Shown piece by piece: positions 5,336 to 12,665 of a stretch of 12,665 nucleotides of DNA. This stretch comes from Oribacterium sp. UBA5894 (GTDB lineage: Bacteria; Bacillota; Clostridia; Lachnospirales; Lachnospiraceae), in assembly GCA_002431355.1 (NCBI GenBank), contig DJEQ01000114.1, positions 80,561 through 93,225 of the forward strand, written 5' to 3'. The translations under genes were made by a program, and so were the position numbers. The first letter of the stretch is position 1. Every line of letters begins with the position of its first letter. A model generated the notes under the pieces. It was given only the letters and a program-made list of their open reading frames with translations. It made no database searches and had not been told where the DNA came from.

Positions 5336-8032
5336 TTATCGGATCTGTGCTTCCACTGCAGCCTTCGCAGCTTCCATGGCCTCATCAATCTTCGTGGCAT
5401 CCTTACCACCAGCCTGTGCCATGGTTGGACGTCCGCCACCGCCGCCTCCGACGATTGGCGCGATCTGCTTGATCAGGTTACCGGCATGGGCACCCTTCTT
5501 TACGGCACCATCCGTGGCCATGGCCACCATCGATACCTTGCCATCCTTCTCTGAGATAAGAAGAATCACACCCTCACCGAGCTTTGTCTTTAAATCATCT
5601 CCGAGGTTCCGAAGCTCATTCATATCCACGCCGGAAACGTGTGCGCCGAGGAACTTTACATCCTTGACAGTCACAACATTGTCCATGACATTGCCGAGGG
5701 CATTCTGGGCTTCCTTGCTCTTCAGTGCTTCATTTTCGCTGCGAAGCTCCTTGAGTTCCTTCTGCAGAGACTGAATGTGCTCCTTCAGTGTCTGCGGCGT
5801 CGCCTTGACAAGCTCTGCAGCCTCGTTCATCTCATGCTCCAGATTCTCATAGTACTTCCGTACATTGTCTCCGGTCAGGGCTTCGATACGACGCACGCCT
5901 GCAGCCACACCGGTCTCGGACAGAATCTTGAACTGACCGATCTGCAGTGTATTCTTTACATGCGTACCACCGCAGAGCTCGGTTGAGAAGTCGCCCATGC
6001 GGACAACACGAACCTCTGCACCGTATTTTTCTCCAAAGAGTGCCATCGCGCCGGACTTCTTTGCCTCCTCGAGGCTCATAACATCCGTCCGTACCTCCAG
6101 ACCCTCCTGGATTTTCTCATTGACCATGTCCTCGACCTTTGCGAGCTCTTCCTTCGTCATGGCCTGGAAGTGTGAAAAGTCGAAACGGGTTCTGCCTGCA
6201 TCCTGGTAGGAGCCTGCCTGCTCCACATGCGTGCCGAGTACCTCGCGGAGGGCCTTCTGAAGAAGATGCGTTGCACTGTGGTTACGACAGGTTGCCAGGT
6301 GGTTCTTTTCATCCACCTTCAGCGTTACAGTATCGCCAAGCTTCAGCATTCCCTTCCGAACCACACCGATATGTGCGATCTTGTTACCGCCCACATGCTC
6401 CGTGGACTGAACCTCAAAGAATGCGTCCGGTGCTTCTGTGCAGCCGATCTGAATGCAGCCGATATCGCCGATCTGACCACCCATCGTGCCATAGAACGGT
6501 GTCTCTTCCGTAATAATCGCACCGTGCTCCCCATCGGACAGTGCCTCCACCACGGCATCCTCGCTATCGGTGTCCGCCGTTGCAAGGGAAACCATGGCAA
6601 CAATCTTCGAATCTGCGGTCAGCTGATCGTAGCCCACAAAGCGACTGGAAATGGCCGGATCCAGCTCATCATAAACCGTTGCTGCGTGTCCGCTATAATC
6701 TGCCATCTTGCCCGAAGCGAGACGATCCTTTCTTGCCTGCTTCTTCTGGCTGTCCATCGCTGCCTGGAAGGCCGCCTCATCCACGGTGAAGCCCTTTTCT
6801 TCCAGGATCTCCTTCGTGTTATCCAGTGGGAAACCATAGGTATCGTAGAGCTTAAAGGCATCCTCACCGGAAAGCTCCTTTGCACCGGAGGCTGCAAGCT
6901 TTGCTTCCATTTCCTCCAGAATCGCCATGCCCTGCTCATAGGTCTTTTCGAACTTCTCTTCCTCTGCCTTTACAACACTCAGAATGAAATCCTTCTTCTC
7001 GGCGAGCTCCGGGTAACCATCCTTCGAGGTTTCAATAACACGTGTAGCCAGCGTTGGAAGGAAGGATCCACCGATGCCAAGCTTTCGGCCATGACGAACG
7101 GCACGGCGAATGATACGACGAAGTACATAACCACGACCATTGTTGGATGGCATGATACCGTCGGAAATCATGAAGGTCATCGCACGTGCATGATCTGTGA
7201 CGATACGCACCGACACATCACTTTCCTCGCTGCCCGCGACCTCATACTTGACGCCACCGGCCATTTCACAGATCAGATCACGAAGATCCTTCAGTGTATC
7301 GACATCAAAGATCGATCCCACGTCCTGTACGGCCACAGCGAGACGCTCAAGACCCATGCCGGTATCGATGTTCTTCTGTACAAGGTCAGTATAATTTCCC
7401 TTACCGTCATTGTTGAACTGAGAGAATACGACATTCCAGACTTCCATATAACGGTCGCCTTCGCCGCCCATCACATCCTCCGGGCCGGTGCCATACTTCT
7501 CGCCACGATCATAGTAAATTTCCGTGCAAGGACCACAAGGGCCGGAACCATGCTCCCAGAAGTTGTCTTCCTTGCCGAACTTGTAGATATGATCCTCCGG
7601 AATATGCATCACATTCTTCCAGATATCATACGCTTCCTGATCATCGACATAAACAGACGGATACAGACGATCCGGGTCCAGACCCACACGCTCCGTCAGA
7701 AACTCCCAGGCCCATGGAATGGCTTCCTTCTTAAAATAATCACCGAAGGAAAAGTTACCAAGCATCTCAAAGAAGGTACCGTGGCGAGCTGTCTTACCAA
7801 CATTCTCCAGATCACCGGTACGGATACACTTCTGGCAGGTAGTGACTCTCCGTCTCGGCGGAATCTCCTGTCCTGTAAACCATGGCTTCATCGGTGCCAT
7901 TCCGGAATTGATAATGAGCAGTGAATTGTCATTATGCGGAACCAGTGAAAAACTGTTGATCCGTAAGCATCCCTTCTCCTCGAAGTAGCTCAGGAACAGC
8001 TCACGCAGCTCATTTACGCCTCTGTACTGCAT
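5336..8032 (-). CDS. alaS: Alanyl-tRNA synthetase
   Basis: A complete 898-residue class II synthetase that charges tRNA-Ala in the cytosol. The aminoacylation core (about 1-250) includes RHGTFFEMLGNFSFGDYF (83-100); the tRNA-recognition part has GYVLRRIIRRAVRHG (301-315). The editing domain (about 560-730) carries the metal site HSATH (585-589) with CGGTH (687-691), used to hydrolyse Ser- and Gly-tRNA-Ala. A coiled coil at about 732-780 leads to the C-Ala (DHHA1) domain ending in the glycine run GGGGGG (862-867) and GRPTMAQAGG. Length is slightly above the approximately 875 residues usual. AAGGAG lies 9 nt before the ATG. A promoter at 8099-8127 gives a leader of about 60 nt with only a 4-bp GCCC/GGGC hairpin (8065-8077), too short for a T-box. 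No terminator separates it from rpsU. No disrupted motif seen. Confidence 0.98.
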   Translation of the reverse strand: MQYRGVNELRELFLSYFEEKGCLRINSFSLVPHNDNSLLIINSGMAPMKPWFTGQEIPPRRRVTTCQKCIRTGDLENVGKTARHGTFFEMLGNFSFGDYFKKEAIPWAWEFLTERVGLDPDRLYPSVYVDDQEAYDIWKNVMHIPEDHIYKFGKEDNFWEHGSGPCGPCTEIYYDRGEKYGTGPEDVMGGEGDRYMEVWNVVFSQFNNDGKGNYTDLVQKNIDTGMGLERLAVAVQDVGSIFDVDTLKDLRDLICEMAGGVKYEVAGSEESDVSVRIVTDHARAMTFMISDGIMPSNNGRGYVLRRIIRRAVRHGRKLGIGGSFLPTLATRVIETSKDGYPELAEKKDFILSVVKAEEEKFEKTYEQGMAILEEMEAKLAASGAKELSGEDAFKLYDTYGFPLDNTKEILEEKGFTVDEAAFQAAMDSQKKQARKDRLASGKMADYSGHAATVYDELDPAISSRFVGYDQLTADSKIVAMVSLATADTDSEDAVVEALSDGEHGAIITEETPFYGTMGGQIGDIGCIQIGCTEAPDAFFEVQSTEHVGGNKIAHIGVVRKGMLKLGDTVTLKVDEKNHLATCRNHSATHLLQKALREVLGTHVEQAGSYQDAGRTRFDFSHFQAMTKEELAKVEDMVNEKIQEGLEVRTDVMSLEEAKKSGAMALFGEKYGAEVRVVRMGDFSTELCGGTHVKNTLQIGQFKILSETGVAAGVRRIEALTGDNVRKYYENLEHEMNEAAELVKATPQTLKEHIQSLQKELKELRSENEALKSKEAQNALGNVMDNVVTVKDVKFLGAHVSGVDMNELRNLGDDLKTKLGEGVILLISEKDGKVSMVAMATDGAVKKGAHAGNLIKQIAPIVGGGGGGRPTMAQAGGKDATKIDEAMEAAKAAVEAQIR

Positions 8033-8098
8033 TCTTGTTTTCTCCTTGCTTTCATCATATATAAGCCCATGACGGGCAGCATAGACATTAACTCGTAA

Positions 8099-8127
8099 AA
8101 TATAGCACAGCGCTTATGAACTTTCAA
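8099..8127 (-). promoter_or_regulatory. Sigma-A promoter of alaS
   Basis: Minus-strand TTGAAA (-35, 8122-8127), a 17-bp spacer, and TATATT (-10, 8099-8104) preceded by TGC, an extended -10. Each box matches the consensus at five of six positions. The -35 and part of the spacer lie inside the last codons and stop of the upstream gene. The predicted start is near 8092. No terminator is seen upstream, so alaS may also receive read-through. Confidence 0.8.
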
Positions 8128-8701
8128 GGAGGTAGCGCCGATAGTCCTTTAGAAGATCCCTGCATCGCTGCTCTGTCAGTGTGATCTCGCGCCGAAGATA
8201 ATCCACGTTTTCGAGTACACTCAGCTTATCCTTCCCAAGCTCCTTCATACACTCATGATTTCGGGAAATCAGAAAGGCATTGGCTTCGGCAATGTACGCC
8301 TCCTTTTCACTTTCACTCATCGACTTCGTAATGGTCTGTCCAAGTGCATCCAGCTCCTTATTCCACAGTCTGGCGATCGTCGTATAGTCTTCCTTCAGTG
8401 CACTTCCCTCCTGCTCCTGCAGAATCTCCTCTTCCAGTGCATCGAGCTCCAGAAAGTCTGCCTCGAACTGCTGGATCGGATCCACCGGTGCACGACCCGT
8501 TTCTGCTTCCTGAACGGCAGCAGTTTCTGAAAGAATCAGCTGCTCCCTCGTTTCAGAGGGAGCAGCTTCCGTCACCTGGTGAAGCTCGTGCTGCGTGAGG
8601 GCCTGCCGAAGGTAGATTCGAAGTCCCAGAGTCATCAGTACAAGAATGATCACAAGTCCTGCAATGCCATAGAGCATGCGTTTCGAAATATACTTTTTCA
8701 T
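8114..8701 (-). CDS. Membrane-anchored protein with an LprI/DUF1311-like domain (tentative)
   Basis: A 195-residue protein with a basic start (MKKYISKR), one hydrophobic helix at about 9-28 and a mostly hydrophilic remainder, so probably anchored in the membrane with its body outside the cell. No lipobox cysteine is seen. Residues 40-100 are acidic and linker-like. Residues about 105-192 resemble the LprI/DUF1311 pattern: an early RLWNKELD segment, a long central helix, NAFLISRNHECMKE (where the family has a Q-x-W-x-x-x-R-D-x-x-C motif) and a C-terminal LTEQRCRDLL (family: LT-x-x-R-x-x-x-L). The pairing of Cys151 and Cys180 would fit a disulfide. Known LprI proteins include a mycobacterial lysozyme inhibitor, but no function is shown for this one. 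It begins 24 nt after the beta-CASP RNase gene with a distant purine-rich AGGAAAGGA, and probably shares its transcript. Assignment from remembered motifs only. Confidence 0.8.
   Translation of the reverse strand: MKKYISKRMLYGIAGLVIILVLMTLGLRIYLRQALTQHELHQVTEAAPSETREQLILSETAAVQEAETGRAPVDPIQQFEADFLELDALEEEILQEQEGSALKEDYTTIARLWNKELDALGQTITKSMSESEKEAYIAEANAFLISRNHECMKELGKDKLSVLENVDYLRREITLTEQRCRDLLKDYRRYLLESS
8538..8567. repeat. Perfect 12-bp inverted repeat inside the LprI-like gene
   Basis: AGCTGCTCCCTC (8538-8549) and its exact complement (8556-8567) flank a 6-nt loop. On the mRNA it would form a stable G+C-rich stem over about codons 45-55, in the acidic linker. On neither strand is it followed by a T run, so it is not an ordinary terminator. 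Confidence 0.85.
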
Positions 8702-8715
8702 AGTGGATTGAACAT
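8698..8715 (-). other. Possible five-codon upstream frame coupled to the LprI-like gene
   Basis: ATG at 8713-8715 opens a frame of five codons (MFNPL) whose TGA overlaps the ATG of the downstream gene (ATGA). AGGA lies 8 nt before this ATG, a better spacing than its roughly 19 nt from the main gene's ATG. It could deliver ribosomes to the main start by termination-reinitiation. So short a frame can arise by chance. Confidence 0.2.
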
Positions 8716-8725
8716 CGATCCTTTC

Positions 8726-10351
8726 CTATCGTATCCACTTATCATACAGGCTGAGAATCTGGTTTGTAAAGCGTATGAGATCCTTGTTGGCACCGCCATA
8801 GTTTGCCTTTACGGCGGCAGCCAGCTTCTGGTACGCCGCCATCAGTGCATCATAGGCTGCATCACTGGACTTTCTTCGTTTCGCTTCACCGGATACTCCG
8901 CCAGGTATCAGCCGTTCAATCTTCTTTGGCTCTGCGATACGCTCCCACTCATTCTTCATCAGGTCAAAGACCGATCCGGAATAAGGGCAGTTCACCGTAT
9001 AATGCAGTTCATCTTCGATGAGCTTCGACAGCGCTTCCATGCCATCATCATTGCCATGCACGAGAAAAACGCGTTCCGGTGCCTTTTCGTATGCGCGAAT
9101 CCAGTTCATGAGTCCCTTCTGATCCGCATGACTCGACATATCCGCCATCTGGGCAATTTCCGCCTTCACCGCGATTTCCTCGCCAAACAGCTTCACATAA
9201 TCTGCCCCATCCAGCAGTGCACGTCCCAGTGTTCCCTCTGCCTGATATCCAGCGAAAACAATCGTGGATTCCGGACGCCAGAGGTTGTACTTGATGTGAT
9301 GACGGATTCGACCGGCATCGCACATGCCAGAGGCCGAAATGATCACCTTCGGCGTTTCATCGAAGTTGATGGCCTTCGACTCCTCACGCGTAATGGCGAG
9401 ATGAAGTCCGCGGAAGGAAATCGGGTTCATGCCACGCTCCACAAGAGCTCTCGTTTCATCATCGTAGCAGTCCTGAAGATTCTGCGTAAAAACATGGGTC
9501 GCATCCACGGCAAGCGGGCTGTCGACGTAGACCGGAAAGTCATCATGTCCGACGATCCGATGCTCCTGCTTGATCTGTCGGAACAGGTAAAGCAGTTCCT
9601 GTGTTCGGCCCACGGCAAACGCCGGCATCACTACATTGCCTCCTCGATCGAGTGTCCGCTGCGTGATCTCGACAAGGTCCTCCAGATGATCAATGCTGGT
9701 ATCATGGAAGCGGGCGCCATAGGTCGACTCCATAAGGATATAATCCGCATCCTTGATATATTCCGGATCCCGGATCAGCGGTTTTCCAAAGTTTCCGATA
9801 TCTCCGGAAAAGACCAGCTTCTTCGTCACGCCTTCTTCGGTAATCCACATCTCAATGGAGGCGGAGCCCAGGAGATGTCCGGCATCCACGAAGCGTACCC
9901 GAATGCCATCACCCAGCTCTACCATCTGATGGTAGTCTACTCCATGGAAGTGCTCGAGGACATTTGCCACATCCGTCAGGTCATAGCTCGGGGTCTGTTC
10001 CGCTTCTCCTGCACGACGTGCCTTCCGGTTTTTCCACTCGACCTCCTGCATCTGAATATGCGCGGAATCACGCAGCATGATTTCGGAAAGTGCCTGCGTA
10101 GCCTTCGTCGTCACCACCGTACCGTTGAATCCATTTTTATAGGCAAGCGGAATCATTCCGGCATGATCAATGTGCGCATGGGTCAGTAAAATATAATCAA
10201 TTTCTGAATACTTCACCGGCAGGGGCGCATTTTCATAGTAATTTCGTCCCTGTTCCATTCCACAGTCGACCAGAATCTTCAGTCCCGCTGCATCGACATA
10301 ATGAAGAGAACCCGTTACCTCATGATCTGCACCGATAAAGTGAAGTTTCAT
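8726..10351 (-). CDS. Beta-CASP metallo-beta-lactamase ribonuclease (Ysh1/TTHA0252-like)
   Basis: A 541-residue cytosolic enzyme. The metallo-beta-lactamase core carries the zinc signature HAHIDHAG (58-65), the third-motif histidine in DAGHLLGSA (156-164, His159) and FSGDIG (181-186, Asp184). The beta-CASP insert begins near ESTYG (208-212; Glu208 is motif A), continues with PAFAVGRTQELL (243-254), and includes ISASGMCDAGR (338-348). SSHAD (406-410; His408, motif B) and VHGND (431-435; His432, motif C) complete the site. This makes a functional two-zinc RNA nuclease likely, of the bacterial COG1236 group related to CPSF73. About 70 C-terminal residues after 470 are helical and basic. AGGAGG lies 6 nt before the ATG, and a promoter stands just upstream. 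The LprI-like gene follows by 24 nt. RNA targets are unknown. It is distinct from RNase J in motif spacing and length. Confidence 0.93.
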   Translation of the reverse strand: MKLHFIGADHEVTGSLHYVDAAGLKILVDCGMEQGRNYYENAPLPVKYSEIDYILLTHAHIDHAGMIPLAYKNGFNGTVVTTKATQALSEIMLRDSAHIQMQEVEWKNRKARRAGEAEQTPSYDLTDVANVLEHFHGVDYHQMVELGDGIRVRFVDAGHLLGSASIEMWITEEGVTKKLVFSGDIGNFGKPLIRDPEYIKDADYILMESTYGARFHDTSIDHLEDLVEITQRTLDRGGNVVMPAFAVGRTQELLYLFRQIKQEHRIVGHDDFPVYVDSPLAVDATHVFTQNLQDCYDDETRALVERGMNPISFRGLHLAITREESKAINFDETPKVIISASGMCDAGRIRHHIKYNLWRPESTIVFAGYQAEGTLGRALLDGADYVKLFGEEIAVKAEIAQMADMSSHADQKGLMNWIRAYEKAPERVFLVHGNDDGMEALSKLIEDELHYTVNCPYSGSVFDLMKNEWERIAEPKKIERLIPGGVSGEAKRRKSSDAAYDALMAAYQKLAAAVKANYGGANKDLIRFTNQILSLYDKWIR

Positions 10352-10389
10352 ATTGTGCCTCCTGAAATAAAAGTTTTTTTGTTATTTTT

Positions 10390-10418
10390 ATTATAGCAGA
10401 AGGAATATTTCTTTTCCA
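10390..10418 (-). promoter_or_regulatory. Promoter of the beta-CASP RNase gene
   Basis: Minus-strand TGGAAA (-35, 10413-10418; four of six) and a perfect TATAAT (-10, 10390-10395) with a 17-bp spacer and TGC in front of the -10 (extended -10). Predicted start near 10383, giving a leader of about 32 nt ending in AGGAGG. Confidence 0.75.
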
Positions 10419-10426
10419 TGTACAGA

Positions 10427-10486
10427 TCTGCACTCTCTGTTCATTTTACTCGTGCAGAAAGCACATTCGATGAATAGCGTGCAGAA
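10427..10486. repeat. Three copies of a TCTGCAC motif upstream of the RNase promoter
   Basis: On the plus strand TCTGCAC (10427-10433) and GTGCAGA (10452-10458) form a 7-bp inverted repeat with an 18-nt gap, and GTGCAGA recurs at 10480-10486 as part of a 9-bp direct repeat CGTGCAGAA (10451-10459 and 10479-10487; 28 bp apart, start to start). The copies lie about 10 to 70 bp above the -35 box, between it and the livF terminator. They might bind a regulator; the motifs are short and could be chance. Confidence 0.35.
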
Positions 10487-10490
10487 TCCT

Positions 10491-10530
10491 AAAAAAGGCA
10501 GGCACGAAGTGCGTTCGTTGCCTGCCTTTT
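10491..10530 (-). terminator. Intrinsic terminator of the liv operon
   Basis: Inverted repeat with arms 10491-10507 and 10513-10530 (AAGGCAGGCACGAA against TTCGTTGCCTGCCTT, one bulged base) and a 5-nt loop. On the minus strand the stem runs into TTTTTT. It begins 27 nt beyond the livF stop. The plus strand also ends in TTTT, so it could work in both directions. Confidence 0.92.
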
Positions 10531-10557
10531 ATTTCCTTTATCCTTGAATATCGGCCT

Positions 10558-11271
10558 TTACTCTGACAGATAGGCGGCCTTCACCTTCGGATCACTTGCC
10601 AGATCCTGTGCCTTTCCTTCAATCGTGATATTACCGGTTTCCAGTACATAGGCCCGGTCCGCAATAGCCAGAGCCTTATTTGCATTCTGCTCTACCAGAA
10701 GAACCGTTACACCGGATTCATGAATCTTCTCAATGATGTTAAAGATCTCATTCACATAAATCGGGGAAAGACCCATGGACGGCTCATCCATGACAATCAT
10801 TTCCGGCTTGCTCATCAGCGCACGTCCCATGGCCAGCATCTGCTGCTCACCACCCGACAGCGTTCCAGCCACCTGGTTCTTTCTTTCCTCCAGTCTCGGG
10901 AAGTGCTCATAGACCGTTGCCAGCGTGGCAGCGATGCCATCCTTGTCCTTCCGCGTATAGGCTCCGAGCATCAGGTTCTGGTACACGGAGAGCTGTGCAA
11001 AAACGCGTCGCCCCTCGGGAACATGTGCGAGACCCTCACTGACCATCTTGTGCCCAGGCGTATGGGTGATTTCCTTTCCGTTATAAAAGACATGTCCTGA
11101 CCGTGCCGGAATCAGTCCGGTAATGGTCTGAAGAGTCGTGGTCTTTCCTGCACCATTCGCGCCAATCAGTGTAACGATCTCTCCCTTATCAACATGGAAG
11201 GAAATGCCCTTTAATGCATGGATCACGCCGTAATAAACGTTCAGATCCTGTACATCCAAAATCGTACTCAT
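10558..11271 (-). CDS. livF: Branched-chain amino-acid type ABC transporter ATP-binding protein LivF
   Basis: A 237-residue ABC ATPase. Walker A GANGAGKTT (37-45), signature LSGGEQQ (138-144), Walker B MIVMDEP (158-164). LLVEQN (191-196) replaces the usual switch histidine with glutamine, as is normal for LivF proteins, and LAHVPEGRRVF (81-91) is a LivF-specific block. It pairs with LivG on the cytoplasmic face of the LivH/LivM pore to power uptake, classically of leucine, isoleucine and valine; the true substrate depends on the binding protein, which is not in this window. Related transporters carry other substrates such as urea or amides. AGGAGG 8 nt before the ATG overlaps the livG stop (TAAGGAGG). 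Last gene of the operon, followed by the terminator at 10491-10530. Confidence 0.95.
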   Translation of the reverse strand: MSTILDVQDLNVYYGVIHALKGISFHVDKGEIVTLIGANGAGKTTTLQTITGLIPARSGHVFYNGKEITHTPGHKMVSEGLAHVPEGRRVFAQLSVYQNLMLGAYTRKDKDGIAATLATVYEHFPRLEERKNQVAGTLSGGEQQMLAMGRALMSKPEMIVMDEPSMGLSPIYVNEIFNIIEKIHESGVTVLLVEQNANKALAIADRAYVLETGNITIEGKAQDLASDPKVKAAYLSE

Positions 11272-11283
11272 GTCTTCTCCTCC

Positions 11284-12042
11284 TTAGTCTCCGAGATAAG
11301 CCTTGATGACTTCCGGATCATGCAGAACATCCGCGGTCTGGCCCTGCTTCAGTACCTGACCGAAATTCAGCACGGTCAGACGGTCACAGATTCCAGATAC
11401 CAGCTTCATATCATGCTCAATCAGAAGGATCGTCATATCAAATTCGTCGCGAACGAGTCGAATGGTCCGCATCAGCTCTTCCGTCTCGCTCGGGTTCATG
11501 CCGGCCGCCGGCTCATCAAGAAGCAGCAGCTTCGGCTCTGTCGCAAGTGCACGTGCAATTTCCAGCTTACGCTGCTGACCATATGGAAGGTTGGATGCCT
11601 TGTAATCTGCGAAATCCTGAAGATCAAACACCTTCAGAATATCGAGCGCCTTCGCATCCATTTCCTTTTCCAGCTTATGGTACTTCGGTGTTCTCAGAAT
11701 CCCATCCAGCGTCGAATAGATATAGTGATTATGAAGTCCGGCCTTTACATTATCGAGTACAGACATATTGTGGAAAAGTCGAATATTCTGGAAGGTACGT
11801 GCAATGCCCTTCTTATTGATTTCCTCACAGCTTAAGCCCGTAATATTGTCGCCATCCAGAAGGATCTGTCCTGCGGTCGGCTTATATACGCCTGTCAAAA
11901 GGTTAAATACCGTGGTCTTTCCTGCACCATTCGGTCCGATCAGACCATACAGCTCATTTTTTTCAATCTGAATATGAAAATTATCTACCGCCTTCAGTCC
12001 GCCGAAGGAGATGCCCAGTGCTTCAATGTCTAACATTGCCAT
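11284..12042 (-). CDS. livG: Branched-chain amino-acid type ABC transporter ATP-binding protein LivG
   Basis: A 252-residue ABC ATPase. Walker A GPNGAGKTT (36-44), Q-loop ARTFQNIRLF (81-90), signature LPYGQQRKLEIARAL (152-166), Walker B LLLLDEP (172-178), and the switch histidine in LLIEHDMKLV (206-215, His210). The extra helical stretch at about 100-130 between the Q-loop and signature is typical of LivG. It works as a heterodimer with LivF. GGAG lies 11 nt before the first ATG and about 17 before the ATG at codon 3, so the first is kept. Only two bases separate it from the livM stop, and 12 from the livF start, so the three are one operon. Confidence 0.96.
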   Translation of the reverse strand: MAMLDIEALGISFGGLKAVDNFHIQIEKNELYGLIGPNGAGKTTVFNLLTGVYKPTAGQILLDGDNITGLSCEEINKKGIARTFQNIRLFHNMSVLDNVKAGLHNHYIYSTLDGILRTPKYHKLEKEMDAKALDILKVFDLQDFADYKASNLPYGQQRKLEIARALATEPKLLLLDEPAAGMNPSETEELMRTIRLVRDEFDMTILLIEHDMKLVSGICDRLTVLNFGQVLKQGQTADVLHDPEVIKAYLGD

Positions 12043-12044
12043 GA

Positions 12045-12665
12045 TTACGTCGTCTCCTTTCCTTCATCATCTGCGTTCTTCTTTTTAAAACGGTACATGA
12101 TCTGCTGGCGAAGAGAAATCAGGGATGGTGCTGATGTGAACAGCATCATCAGAATCAGTACGATCGCATACATCAGCATACGATAGTCGTTGAGACTTCT
12201 AAGGACCTCTGGAAGCAGCGTCAGGATCACAGCGGCAATCACAGAACCACGAATATTTCCGATACCACCCATGACGACGAATACGAGGATCATGATGGAC
12301 TGGTTATAACCGAAGTTCTTCGGCAGTGCCTGCAGAGAGCTGAGGTTATGCGCATACAGCACACCGGCTGCACCGGCAATGGCTGCAGAAATCGTAAATG
12401 CAAGCAGCTTGTAACGTGTAACATTGAGGCCGATCGATTCAGCAGCGATCCGGTTATCACGGATGGCCATAATCGCACGTCCGGTTCTGGAATTAATCAG
12501 GTTCAGTACGACGAAGAGTGCAATCAGAAGCAGAATCACACCGATTGTAAAGGTCGCCTGCTTCGGTGTTCCCGTGATGCCCTGTGCTCCCTTGATGATC
12601 ACCGTACCTCCGTCCATACCGAGGGAAAGAGAATCCTTGAGTGAGAAATGTGGACCATGATCATC
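12045..12665 (-). CDS. livM: Branched-chain amino-acid type ABC transporter permease LivM (5' end outside window)
   Basis: The last 206 residues of an inner-membrane permease; the frame is open to the window edge without a stop, so the gene begins beyond 12665 and about the first third is missing. Hydrophobic helices are visible at about fragment residues 38-57, 86-106, 122-155 and 163-178. AIRDNRIAAESIGLNVTRYK (67-86) is the EAA-type loop that contacts the LivG/LivF ATPases, and VVMGGIGNIRGSVIAA (130-145) is a conserved LivM block. The charged C-terminus (RFKKKNADDEGKETT) is cytoplasmic. An ATG at 12615-12617 lies inside the conserved part and is not the start. It forms the translocation pore with LivH, presumably encoded upstream. 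Confidence 0.94.
   Translation of the reverse strand, partial: DDHGPHFSLKDSLSLGMDGGTVIIKGAQGITGTPKQATFTIGVILLLIALFVVLNLINSRTGRAIMAIRDNRIAAESIGLNVTRYKLLAFTISAAIAGAAGVLYAHNLSSLQALPKNFGYNQSIMILVFVVMGGIGNIRGSVIAAVILTLLPEVLRSLNDYRMLMYAIVLILMMLFTSAPSLISLRQQIMYRFKKKNADDEGKETT

Noticed and set aside
6227..7924. A 565-codon open frame on the plus strand opposite alaS
   Set aside because: It is antisense to a gene with every expected AlaS motif, its translation resembles no protein I know, and it has the His/Arg-rich look of a mirror frame.
8033..8113. A T-box riboswitch in front of alaS
   Set aside because: The predicted leader is only about 60 nt with one 4-bp hairpin, and there is no T-box consensus or terminator.
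8579..10189. A 536-codon open frame on the plus strand opposite the beta-CASP RNase gene
   Set aside because: The minus-strand gene has complete catalytic motifs, a promoter and a ribosome binding site. The plus frame has none of these and is explained by codon bias of the real gene.
10352..10557. A small gene or small RNA between livF and the RNase gene
   Set aside because: The gap is accounted for by a terminator, a promoter and short repeats. I saw no frame with a ribosome binding site.
1..12665. CRISPR array, insertion sequence, prophage, toxin-antitoxin pair, tRNA or rRNA
   Set aside because: No spaced repeats, transposase, integrase, attachment repeats or cloverleaf-like sequences were seen; the content is housekeeping and transport genes.

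Overview
The window reads as chromosomal DNA of a low-GC-phylum (Firmicutes/Clostridia) bacterium with moderately high G+C. Lachnospiraceae is my best guess, from the rpsU and alaS protein sequences and the sigma-A style promoters; this is inference, and no database search was possible. All recognisable genes (ten complete, one cut off) lie on the minus strand, so transcription runs from high to low coordinates. The long open frames on the plus strand are antisense shadows.

Right end (12665 to 10491): the tail of a branched-chain amino-acid type ABC transporter operon. It holds a partial livM permease, then livG and livF ATPases, closed by a clear intrinsic terminator. The substrate-binding protein and livH are not in the window and presumably lie upstream of livM.

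Middle (10486 to 5336): a promoter with an extended -10 drives a 541-residue beta-CASP metallo-beta-lactamase RNase. It is followed 24 nt later by a 195-residue membrane-anchored protein that I read as LprI/DUF1311-like. The -35 box of the alaS promoter lies inside the end of that gene. alaS (alanyl-tRNA synthetase) is complete and carries all expected motifs.

Left part (5302 to 1): rpsU (ribosomal protein S21) has its own near-consensus promoter and a strong terminator. Then comes a compact cluster: phoH-like ATPase (TTG start), ybeY (16S rRNA maturation endonuclease), a MOP-superfamily flippase of the SpoVB/MurJ type, and an HI0933/BaiN-family flavoprotein. ybeY and the flippase overlap as ATGA, and the flippase and flavoprotein are joined as TGATATG, which points to translational coupling. 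Below 173 no recognised gene is seen, although one minus frame stays open to the window edge.

The themes are translation and RNA metabolism (AlaS, S21, PhoH, YbeY, beta-CASP RNase), cell-envelope export and nutrient uptake. I did not find a defence system, mobile element, CRISPR array, tRNA or rRNA. The observations most worth checking are small: two short overlapping reading frames in front of phoH and ybeY, a 12-bp perfect hairpin inside the LprI-like gene, a conserved-looking but unassigned membrane protein behind the RNase, a repeated TCTGCAC motif upstream of the RNase promoter, an unusual insert in the flavoprotein, and the absence of the sporulation genes often found between rpsU and phoH in clostridia.
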